A DNA stretch of 8,602 nucleotides from G020354085 sp964629975 (lineage in GTDB: Bacteria; Pseudomonadota; Gammaproteobacteria; Acidiferrobacterales; Sulfurifustaceae): assembly GCA_964629975.1 (NCBI GenBank), contig CAZVUN010000123.1:1-8602 (forward strand). The letters are read 5' to 3'. The notes under the pieces are model-generated. The model searched no databases. It was not told the origin of the DNA and saw only the letters and a program-made list of their open reading frames with translations. A program made the position numbers and the translations under genes. This document shows, piece by piece, positions 1 through 5,313 of this stretch; positions within the stretch are counted from its first letter, which is position 1, and the number at the start of each line of letters is the position of its first letter.

Positions 1-4
1 GTTG

Positions 5-40
5 AGGGACAAAATTAGTTGCCGATCAGGGGACAATTAG
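5..40. repeat. Short direct repeat, possible mobile-element edge
   Basis: The block GGGACAAAATTAG (6-18) is followed by GGGACAATTAG (30-40), the same motif with two As fewer. Closely spaced repeats of this kind occur as transposase-binding sites near the ends of some insertion sequences. No transposase is visible because the window begins here, so the link to a mobile element is inference only. Confidence 0.25.
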
Positions 41-52
41 CATTGGCGCTGA

Positions 53-85
53 CAAAGGCCCGCTCGCGCGGGCCTTTGCCTTTTT
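53..85 (+). terminator. Strong rho-independent terminator
   Basis: A perfect 11-bp stem (53-63 with 68-78), GC-rich at its core and closed by the 4-nt loop TCGC, is followed by CCTTTTTT (79-86 approximately). The T-run lies on the plus side, so it should end a plus-strand transcript entering from the left. The gene it serves is outside the window. Confidence 0.8.
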
Positions 86-89
86 GGGG

Positions 90-540
90 CTAGGATGAGA
101 ACCCCTTGGGGGTCCGACTAAGGATCGCCGGGAGGCGATCCCGAATAGCTCCGCGCAGCGCAGCTGGCCCGAAGGGCGGCACCATGGGAGGTGCGAGTAA
201 TACTAGCCACCCAGCCATACAAACACAGAACCCGCCTTCGTGGCGGGTCTAGCTCTTGTTGAGGGGTGATGCCCCGGATTCGATGGCCAAGTTGAGGCAC
301 GAACACATACCGCGAGAGTCGGGATGCCATGTGTACTGCGCAATGCCGCCCCGTCAGCCACCGTTCCAATGGCTGGGCCGGTTACGGTGGGCCTTATTTG
401 CCTCTCAGAACCGAACATGGGGTGCGGCCGGATGCAGCGACTTCGGCGGATCTCAGCTTTGCGTTGATTTGCCGTCTCCTTACCGCGTAACTCCGCTAAG
501 GCTCTGTTTCAACGCCGGTTTCATCTTGGGACTGATTAGC
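90..540. other. Gene-poor 450-bp region with clustered hairpins
   Basis: I see no confidently coding gene here. The first half (101-248) has six consecutive small hairpins: 101-113, 122-141 (8 bp, loop GGGA), 147-165, 167-177, 180-193, and 230-248 (7 bp, loop TTCGT). The second half contains a 7-bp long-range pairing, GCGTTGA (461-467) with TCAACGC (509-515). Two overlapping opposite-strand small ORFs (118-369 minus, 256-543 plus) read like protein but cannot both be assumed real. Their look faintly recalls small ORFs of P1/P4-type prophages (Icd/Ash neighbourhoods), which is an impression from memory and not a match. Confidence 0.5.
118..369 (-). CDS. Doubtful small ORF, possibly phage-derived
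   Basis: An 83-residue reading frame with ATG start. Its C-terminal half runs RVLCLYGWVASITRTSHG and ends SYSGSPPGDP. It is Arg/Ser-rich with no recognised domain, signal peptide or membrane segment. No clear Shine-Dalgarno was seen. The DNA under it folds into several hairpins, so the open frame could be a by-product of a structured RNA. The C-terminal half reminds me of small uncharacterised ORFs around Icd/Ash loci of prophages, but I cannot confirm this. Confidence 0.2.
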   Translation of the reverse strand: MERWLTGRHCAVHMASRLSRYVFVPQLGHRIRGITPQQELDPPRRRVLCLYGWVASITRTSHGAALRASCAARSYSGSPPGDP

Positions 541-578
541 TGATGTTGACTATGCAAACGAGATTAGCCTTGCCGGTT

Positions 579-596
579 TGTTGTGGCATAACAACA
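579..596. promoter_or_regulatory. Inverted repeat upstream of porin
   Basis: TGTTGT (579-584) and ACAACA (591-596) form a perfect 6+6 inverted repeat around GGCATA. It lies about 40-50 bp upstream of the likely porin -35 box, so it is a candidate site for a dimeric regulator. There is no evidence for which one. Confidence 0.25.
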
Positions 597-631
597 TCAC
601 ACTTTTCGTGTTGCGGGATCGCAAAAACTTG

Positions 632-663
632 TTGCTCGCGTGCAAATCCACGTGCTATATATT
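632..663 (+). promoter_or_regulatory. Candidate porin promoter
   Basis: TTGCTC (632-637) and TATATA (656-661) are separated by 18 bp, in an AT-richer stretch than the surroundings. Transcription from here would give a leader of about 60 nt. That leader carries an 8-bp stem (668-675 with 682-689) and the palindrome GGGTTAACCC (693-702) before the porin ribosome binding site. The stem lacks a proper T-run, so it looks more like a leader structure than a terminator. Confidence 0.4.
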
Positions 664-728
664 TGACAGCGGCGCACCCAAGCGCCGCTTTCGGGTTAAC
701 CCAACAATCTGCATTCCAGGAGGAATCG

Positions 729-1811
729 ATGAACAAGAAGCTTCTGACCGCCGCTATCGGTGCCGCGCTCGCCGCTGCCCCGATGTTCGCGGCCAACGCC
801 GCGCCGACGGTCTACGGCAAGATGAATGTCGGCGTTGCCATGATCGACAACGGCAACGATAAGGACGGTGACCAGGACAGCAGCACGATCGCTGTGACCG
901 ACGATGCCTCGCGCATCGGCGTCAAGGGTGAAGAGGACCTCGGCGGTGGCATGAAGGCTCTCTACCTGTGGGAGGAAACCATTGACGTCGACAACGGTGG
1001 TTTCGGCAGCGCCCGCGACGCCTACGCCGGGCTGGGCGGCGGCTGGGGCTCGGTCCGCCTCGGTCAGTACAACACTGCGTACAAAATGGTGAGCGTGCCG
1101 ACGGAAATCTTCGGCGATACCATCGGCGACTTCACCGCGGACGGTTTCTCCGGTGAGACGCGCCAAGCCAACAACATCGGCTACACCTCGCCCAAGTTCG
1201 GTGGCATCCAGTTCGCCCTCGAGTACGCGACCGCCAACGAGACCGGCGACACCGGCACCGGCACCAACGGCGAGCGCAACCCGATGAACGGCTCGATCAG
1301 CTGGAGCTCCGGCCCGCTGTACCTCGCGTTCGGCTACTATGACTACGATCTGCTCTCGGGCAACAACGGACTGGAAGACGCGATGAAGGTGTCGGGCCAG
1401 TTCAAGTCCGGCGCGCTGCGTGTGGCGGCCACCTACGAGACACAGAGTGGTACGAACGCCCTGGTGACCGACACGATCAACGTGGCGGGCAGCTTCGCGT
1501 TCGGCAACCATGAGTTGGCGCTGAGCTACACGATGTACGACAAGAAGGCCGAAGGTACTGTTACCGTAGATGGGTCCGCCGGTGATGACAACCAGGACTG
1601 TTCGGCAATCGCCTTGGGCTACTTCTACAACTTCTCCAAGGCCACGGCGATGAAGGTCGTGTACAACATGATCGACAACGACGGCGATAACACCAAGGGC
1701 GCGAACTGCTTTGGCCGTATGGCCGGCAGCGCCGCCAGCCATTCCCTGCCGGCCCCGGCTAACGGCAAGGACCCGAGCGGCCTGCAGGTGCAGCTCTCGA
1801 CCGCGTTCTAA
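729..1811 (+). CDS. Gram-negative porin, outer-membrane beta-barrel
   Basis: This 360-residue protein is an outer-membrane general porin of the Gram-negative porin superfamily (16-stranded trimeric barrels), letting small solutes through. ATG 729 was chosen over the upstream in-frame ATG at 543 because AGGAGGA (718-724) sits just before it and a signal peptide starts there: MNKK, a hydrophobic Ala-rich core, and a likely cut after ANA (residue 24). The mature part begins APTVYGKMNVG, the typical first strand. Alternating-residue strands continue throughout, with the LGGGMKALYLWE and SVRLGQYNTAYK regions near residues 71-120 typical of the family. It ends in Phe (LQVQLSTAF), the C-terminal signature read by the BAM complex. 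Several loops are very acidic (residues 40-50, 286-290, 316-320). It is monocistronic, with its own leader and terminator. The substrate cannot be inferred. Confidence 0.9.
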   Translation: MNKKLLTAAIGAALAAAPMFAANAAPTVYGKMNVGVAMIDNGNDKDGDQDSSTIAVTDDASRIGVKGEEDLGGGMKALYLWEETIDVDNGGFGSARDAYAGLGGGWGSVRLGQYNTAYKMVSVPTEIFGDTIGDFTADGFSGETRQANNIGYTSPKFGGIQFALEYATANETGDTGTGTNGERNPMNGSISWSSGPLYLAFGYYDYDLLSGNNGLEDAMKVSGQFKSGALRVAATYETQSGTNALVTDTINVAGSFAFGNHELALSYTMYDKKAEGTVTVDGSAGDDNQDCSAIALGYFYNFSKATAMKVVYNMIDNDGDNTKGANCFGRMAGSAASHSLPAPANGKDPSGLQVQLSTAF

Positions 1812-1860
1812 GTCGGATCTGACAGCTGATCGAACACCAACGATAAATGCCGTACCCATG

Positions 1861-1889
1861 ACGGGGCCCGCAAGGGCCCCGTTTTTTTT
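1861..1889 (+). terminator. Rho-independent terminator of the porin gene
   Basis: A 9-bp GC-rich stem (1861-1869 with 1874-1882), loop GCAA, followed by a run of eight T (1882-1889). It lies 50 nt after the porin stop codon and separates it from the toxin-antitoxin unit. Confidence 0.93.
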
Positions 1890-1950
1890 GGCGGGCCGCG
1901 ATTTGTGGGCAAGGGGGGCGGTACCCGATTGACCGCCATCGTCACCAATC

Positions 1951-1980
1951 TTCACAAACGATGTGCTGAGCATCTAGAAT
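1951..1980 (+). promoter_or_regulatory. Candidate promoter of the toxin-antitoxin unit
   Basis: TTCACA (1951-1956) and TAGAAT (1975-1980) are spaced by 18 bp and lie 33 bp before the antitoxin ATG. A short GATG/CATC inverted repeat (1960-1963 and 1971-1974) falls in the spacer, where ribbon-helix-helix antitoxins commonly bind to repress their own operon; this operator assignment is inference. Confidence 0.4.
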
Positions 1981-2013
1981 GATGCAAGGACCCGTGTGGC
2001 GTGGAGGGATGCA

Positions 2014-2262
2014 ATGAGCGGCACAGCAATGATTTCGGTGCGCGTACCGGCGGAAGTGGCCAAGCGACTGGAGGCTCTGGCGGAAGCGACGGACCGCTCG
2101 AAATCATATGTGGCAGCGCAGGCAATCGAGGAGTTTCTGACGCTGCAGGAGTGGCAGGTCAAGGCGATTCGCAAGGGCATTGCCGAAGCGGAATCCGGCA
2201 GGCTCGTTGCCCACGGCGAAGCCTTGAAGATCCTGCGCAAATGGGGCCGGCGTGGAGCTTAG
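2014..2262 (+). CDS. Ribbon-helix-helix (CopG/ParD-like) antitoxin
   Basis: This 82-residue protein is the antitoxin of a type II toxin-antitoxin pair. The N-terminal strand MISVRVPAEVAKRLEALAE (about residues 6-24) followed by DRSKSYVAAQAIEEFL (27-42) is the ribbon-helix-helix DNA-binding fold, which dimerises and binds operator DNA. The C-terminal part (EWQVKAIRKGIAEAESG onward, residues 46-82) is the toxin-wrapping tail. ATG 2014 was chosen because GGAGGG (2003-2008) precedes it at good spacing; an in-frame GTG at 1996 is an alternative lacking such a site. The gene overlaps the toxin start by 11 nt, so the two are co-translated. Autorepression of the operon is expected from the family. 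Confidence 0.88.
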   Translation: MSGTAMISVRVPAEVAKRLEALAEATDRSKSYVAAQAIEEFLTLQEWQVKAIRKGIAEAESGRLVAHGEALKILRKWGRRGA

Positions 2263-2527
2263 CTGGACTCCCAGTGCGCTTCATGACCTGACGGACGCCG
2301 CCAACTACATTGCCGAGGACAATCCCAGGGCCGCGCGGGACATGGCGCGGCGTGTTCGTGAAGCCGTCGAGTATCTCATGGAGTACCCCAGTTTGGGGCG
2401 CACGGGGCGGGTGCGAGGCACACGGGAACTCGTCGTATCCGGCACCCCCTTCATCATCGTCTATAGGGTTCGGTTCGATAGCGTTCAGATATTGCGTGTT
2501 CTTCATCACGCGCAAAAGTGGTCGTAA
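2252..2527 (+). CDS. RelE/ParE-family toxin
   Basis: This 91-residue small basic protein is the toxin partner of the preceding antitoxin. It opens ELSWTPSALHDLTDAANYIAE, the two-helix start of the RelE/ParE fold, and ends with the strand-rich half: RELVVSGTPFIIVYRV (58-73) and the closing VQILRVLHHAQKW (78-90), both typical of the family. Members either poison gyrase (ParE) or cut mRNA at the ribosome (RelE); the sequence alone does not decide which. The long first helix pair and the RHH-type antitoxin favour ParE-like. It starts at GTG 2252 within the antitoxin gene (the antitoxin stop is 2260-2262). It stops 3 nt before argC, an unusually tight junction with a housekeeping gene. Confidence 0.88.
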   Translation: MELSWTPSALHDLTDAANYIAEDNPRAARDMARRVREAVEYLMEYPSLGRTGRVRGTRELVVSGTPFIIVYRVRFDSVQILRVLHHAQKWS

Positions 2528-2530
2528 CAC

Positions 2531-3562
2531 ATGATCAAGGTCGGAATCATCGGCGGGACGGGCTACACGGGCGTGGAGCTGCTGCGGCTGCTGGCCCAGC
2601 ACCCGCAAGCCGAGCTCACGGTCATCACCTCGCGCGCGGAGGCCGGCAAGAAGGTTGCCGAGCTGTTTCCGAACCTGCGCGGCCACGTCGACCTCGCCTT
2701 CAGCGAGCCGGACGACAAGCTCCTTTCGGGCTGTGACGTGGTGTTTTCGGCCACGCCCAATGGTGTCGCCATGCAGCACGCCCGCACCCTGCTCGATGCG
2801 GGTGTCCGGTTCATCGATTTGGCGGCCGATTTCCGCATCAAGGACGTGGCGCTGTGGGAGAAGTGGTATGGCATGACCCACGCGTGTCCGGAACTGGTAG
2901 CCGAGGCGGTCTACGGGTTGCCCGAGGTCAATCGGGCGCGGATCAAGACTGCGCGTTTGGTGGCGAATCCCGGCTGCTATCCCACCGCGGTGCAGCTCGG
3001 ATTCCTGCCGCTTGTCGAGCAGGACTTGGTGGATACGTCGCATCTCGTGGCCGACTGCAAGTCGGGCGTGAGCGGCGCCGGGCGCAAGGCCGAGGTGCAC
3101 ACGCTGTTCTCCGAGGCCTCCGACAACTTCAAGGCCTATGCCGTGCCGGGGCATCGGCACTGGCCCGAAATCAAGCAGGGCCTCGAGATAGCGCATGGCA
3201 GGGCCGTGGGTCTCACCTTTGTGCCGCATCTAACGCCCATGATCCGGGGAATTCACGCCACGCTCTACGCGCGTCTCCGGCGTACCGATGCCGACGTGCA
3301 GACGGTTTTCGAGCAGCGCTACGCAGCCGAGCCGTTCGTCGACGTGCTGCCGCACAAGAGTCACCCCGACACGCGCTCGGTACGCGGCGCCAATGTCTGC
3401 CGCATCGCCGTGCACCGCCCGCAGGACGGCGACGTGGTGGTGGTGCTGGCGGTGATCGACAACCTCGTCAAGGGCGCGGCCGGCCAGGCCGTGCAGAACA
3501 TGAACATCATGTTCGGGCTGGAGGAAACAACCGGGCTCGCAGCGCCCGGGTTGCTGCCCTGA
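2531..3562 (+). CDS. argC: N-acetyl-gamma-glutamyl-phosphate reductase
   Basis: ArgC carries out the third step of arginine biosynthesis: NADPH-dependent reduction of N-acetyl-glutamyl-5-phosphate to the semialdehyde, in the cytoplasm. The 343-residue length is normal for the long bacterial form. Visible motifs are the Rossmann loop GIIGGTGYTGVELLRLL (residues 5-21), the catalytic cysteine in NPGCYPTA (Cys149), the SGVSGAGRKA stretch (178-187) and the HRHWPEI motif with the conserved histidine (about residues 208-214). The start MIKVGIIGG is the expected N-terminus. It begins 3 nt after the toxin stop and has no good Shine-Dalgarno (CGCAAAAGTGGTCGTAACAC precedes it), so translation is probably coupled to the toxin gene and transcription probably comes from the toxin-antitoxin promoter or further upstream. 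No terminator follows it. Confidence 0.97.
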   Translation: MIKVGIIGGTGYTGVELLRLLAQHPQAELTVITSRAEAGKKVAELFPNLRGHVDLAFSEPDDKLLSGCDVVFSATPNGVAMQHARTLLDAGVRFIDLAADFRIKDVALWEKWYGMTHACPELVAEAVYGLPEVNRARIKTARLVANPGCYPTAVQLGFLPLVEQDLVDTSHLVADCKSGVSGAGRKAEVHTLFSEASDNFKAYAVPGHRHWPEIKQGLEIAHGRAVGLTFVPHLTPMIRGIHATLYARLRRTDADVQTVFEQRYAAEPFVDVLPHKSHPDTRSVRGANVCRIAVHRPQDGDVVVVLAVIDNLVKGAAGQAVQNMNIMFGLEETTGLAAPGLLP

Positions 3563-3591
3563 AGTTCGCTGGTACCCCCCTACCCGGCCGC

Positions 3592-3597
3592 TATAAT
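3592..3597 (+). promoter_or_regulatory. Perfect -10 box upstream of membrane protein
   Basis: TATAAT at 3592-3597 lies in a GC-rich context between argC and the next gene. No good -35 is seen: CTGGTA (3569-3574) gives 17-bp spacing but a poor match. A start of transcription 7 nt downstream would fall at about 3604-3605, exactly on the GTG that opens the next frame. Confidence 0.5.
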
Positions 3598-3604
3598 TAG
3601 GCCC

Positions 3605-4339
3605 GTGGGCCTGGGCCAGAAAATGTTCAATCGACTCAAGACCGGCGATCTGGTCGTTAAACGTCGCCTGTCGCCGCGTGCCAAGCTGGCGGTGGCCGCC
3701 GCCGGAGTCACGTTGCTCGTGCTGTCAGCCGTATGGATCTATGAGCACGGTTTGAGCATGGCGGGCTTTGAGCGTTCCACTGCCGTGCAGGCGCAGGGCG
3801 CGCTGGAAGAGGAAATTCGCCGGCTGGGTGCTGAAAACCAGGAGTTGCGCGAGTCGCTGGCGCGGGCGCAGCGCACACTGCAGATGGATCAGACGGCGTA
3901 CCAGGAGCTCGAGCGCTCGCTCAAGAACTCGGCGCAGGAGATCGTCAAGCTGCGGGAAGAGCTCAACTTCTATCGCAACATCATTTCACCTGCGGACAAG
4001 AAGGTTGGCCTGCGCATCCAGAGTCTCTATATCGAGCCGGCCGGCAAGAGCAACATCTTTCGCTATAAGCTGGTCTTGGTGCAGGCGCTGAAGCACGAGC
4101 GCACGATTTACGGGTCAGCCAGTTTCGAGATCACGGGTATGCAGGCCGGGGAGGAGGCGGTGCTCAAATTCCCCCGGCCACAGGACAAGCCGATCAACGT
4201 CAACTTCAAGTACTTTCAGGACATCGAGGGCCGCTTCGAGCTACCCAAGAATTTTCAGCCGCGCCAGGTTCGCGTCAATGTCATCACCGCCGGCGGCGGC
4301 GAGACCCTGGCCGAAACCTACGCCTGGCCCCCAGCCTGA
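3605..4339 (+). CDS. Membrane-anchored coiled-coil protein (DUF6776-like)
   Basis: A 244-residue protein of unknown function. A basic N-terminus (RLKTGDLVVKRRLSPRAK) precedes one transmembrane helix (about residues 27-46) and then a long heptad-rich coiled coil (about 62-125, EEEIRRLGAENQELRESL and onward). A predicted beta-rich C-terminal domain (about 130-244) follows. By the positive-inside rule the bulk is periplasmic. Position between argC and a bactofilin fits the uncharacterised gene at the same place in Pseudomonas; the DUF6776 name is from memory. GTG 3605 is the first possible start and ATG 3623 (MFNRLKTG, 238 residues) is equally plausible; neither has a Shine-Dalgarno. It likely forms a two-gene unit with the bactofilin 41 nt downstream, suggesting a shared envelope or cytoskeletal role. 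Confidence 0.75.
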   Translation: MGLGQKMFNRLKTGDLVVKRRLSPRAKLAVAAAGVTLLVLSAVWIYEHGLSMAGFERSTAVQAQGALEEEIRRLGAENQELRESLARAQRTLQMDQTAYQELERSLKNSAQEIVKLREELNFYRNIISPADKKVGLRIQSLYIEPAGKSNIFRYKLVLVQALKHERTIYGSASFEITGMQAGEEAVLKFPRPQDKPINVNFKYFQDIEGRFELPKNFQPRQVRVNVITAGGGETLAETYAWPPA

Positions 4340-4380
4340 CATTTCGACGCAACGCCTATTTTGAGACGGAGGGAAACGCA

Positions 4381-4824
4381 ATGTTGAATGCGCTCAGCAG
4401 GAACCCCAACGAGAAACCCTGCAATACGATTGATACCCTGATCGGCGCCAAGACCGAGATTCACGGTGACGTCACCTTCGCCGGAGGCTTGCGCATCGAT
4501 GGCAAGATCAAGGGGAACGTCACCGCGTTAGGCGAGGGCAACAGCACCCTGGTGTTAAGCGAGCAGGCGGTCATCGAGGGCAACGTCACCGTCCCGCATA
4601 TCATCAGCAACGGGAAAATCCAGGGCGATGTGCGCGCATCCGAGCGCATCGAGCTGCAGGCCAAGGCAGAAGTCCGCGGCGACGTGCACTACAAGATGAT
4701 TGAAATGGCCCAGGGCGCGGTGATCAACGGCAGCCTTACCCGCGAGGCGAGCGAGGCGGGGCGCGAGAAGGCGAGCGTGACGCGCCTCAAGCCGGTCGCC
4801 GGCGACCAACCCTCCGAGAGCTAG
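4381..4824 (+). CDS. Bactofilin (polymer-forming cytoskeletal protein)
   Basis: This 147-residue protein is a bactofilin (DUF583 family). Bactofilins self-assemble without nucleotide into filaments or sheets at the inner membrane and position cell-wall enzymes or other partners. The core (about residues 17-125) is a right-handed beta-helix with short repeats: TEIHGDVTFAGGLRIDGKIK, then GNVT, EGNVTVPH, QGDVRASERIEL, RGDVHYKMIEM and NGSLTRE. Glycine and hydrophobic residues recur about every 17-20 positions. The polar, charged tail (126-147) is typically disordered. GGAGGG (4368-4373) gives a good ribosome binding site. The likely partner is the preceding membrane coiled-coil protein. Bactofilins are often encoded beside M23 peptidases, but none is present here. 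Confidence 0.92.
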   Translation: MLNALSRNPNEKPCNTIDTLIGAKTEIHGDVTFAGGLRIDGKIKGNVTALGEGNSTLVLSEQAVIEGNVTVPHIISNGKIQGDVRASERIELQAKAEVRGDVHYKMIEMAQGAVINGSLTREASEAGREKASVTRLKPVAGDQPSES

Positions 4825-4841
4825 GGGCATTGGTTGACCGC

Positions 4842-4872
4842 TTGACTCGGGAATCGAGTCATCTGGTATGAT
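4842..4872 (+). promoter_or_regulatory. erpA promoter with overlapping inverted repeat
   Basis: TTGACT (4842-4847) and an extended -10, TGGTATGAT (4864-4872), are spaced 19 bp apart; the TG extension compensates for the long spacer. A perfect 7-bp inverted repeat, TGACTCG (4843-4849) and CGAGTCA (4855-4861) around GGAAT, overlaps the -35 and spacer, which is operator geometry for a repressor. erpA is controlled by IscR in E. coli, but the GACT-N9-AGTC spacing here differs from the GACT-N5-AGTC core of the type 1 IscR site as I remember it, so the regulator is not assigned. Confidence 0.6.
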
Positions 4873-4902
4873 GCAGAATCATCGAATTCCTGGAGGCCCA
4901 TC

Positions 4903-5259
4903 ATGACCGCCGCTGTGACCGCTGAAATGCCAAGCCCGCTCGTATTTACCTCGAGCGCCGCTGGCAAGGTGAAGGAGCTTATTGCCGAGGAGAAGAATCC
5001 TGCGCTGATGCTGCGCGTGTTTGTGACCGGCGGCGGCTGTTCCGGCTTCCAGTACGGATTCACTTTCGAAGAGCAGGCCAACGAAGACGACACGCGCGTG
5101 GAAAAGGACGGCGTGACGCTGCTCATTGACCCGCTGAGCTTCCAGTATCTGATGGGTGCCGAGATCGATTTCCAGGAAGGCCTGCACGGCGCGCAGTTCG
5201 TGATCAAGAACCCGAACGCGCGCACCACCTGCGGCTGCGGTTCGTCGTTCGGCGTGTAG
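4903..5259 (+). CDS. erpA: Iron-sulfur cluster insertion protein ErpA
   Basis: ErpA is an A-type carrier that takes Fe-S clusters from the ISC/SUF scaffolds and delivers them to apo-enzymes, including those of isoprenoid synthesis and respiration. The 118 residues compare with about 114 in E. coli, the difference being a slightly longer N-terminus. The three cluster-binding cysteines are present: Cys46 in GGGCSGFQYGF, and Cys110 and Cys112 in TTCGCGSSF. The conserved VDPLSFQYLMGAEIDF-type segment appears as IDPLSFQYLMGAEIDFQEG (75-93). GGAGG (4892-4896) sits 6 nt before the ATG. The gene has its own promoter with an operator-like repeat and is followed by a hairpin shared with convergent anmK. 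Confidence 0.96.
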   Translation: MTAAVTAEMPSPLVFTSSAAGKVKELIAEEKNPALMLRVFVTGGGCSGFQYGFTFEEQANEDDTRVEKDGVTLLIDPLSFQYLMGAEIDFQEGLHGAQFVIKNPNARTTCGCGSSFGV

Positions 5260-5279
5260 TAACGCAGCACACCTGTAGA

Positions 5280-5313
5280 CACCAGGGGCCCGTTCGGGCC
5301 CCTGGTGCTTTCT
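5280..5313. terminator. Hairpin between convergent erpA and anmK
   Basis: A perfect 12-bp stem (5280-5291 with 5296-5307), loop GTTC, followed on the plus strand by the short CTTTCT. It begins 20 nt after the erpA stop and almost touches the anmK stop codon (5312-5314, minus). The T-run is short on plus and poor on minus, but location and stem strength suit a shared terminator. Confidence 0.75.

Noticed and set aside
543..728. In-frame extension of the porin to an ATG at 543
   Set aside because: The extra 62 residues are Cys-rich and unlike porins, and a strong ribosome binding site plus signal peptide start at 729.
696..1973. 425-residue minus-strand ORF across the porin
   Set aside because: It is a shadow of the porin reading frame in GC-rich DNA, with low-complexity Val/Ala/Arg composition and no domain.
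2159..3229. 356-residue minus-strand ORF across the toxin and argC
   Set aside because: It overlaps three well-supported plus-strand genes and has no recognisable motif.
4842..4861. Type 1 IscR site upstream of erpA
   Set aside because: GACT and AGTC half-sites are 9 nt apart rather than 5, so the known motif is not met.
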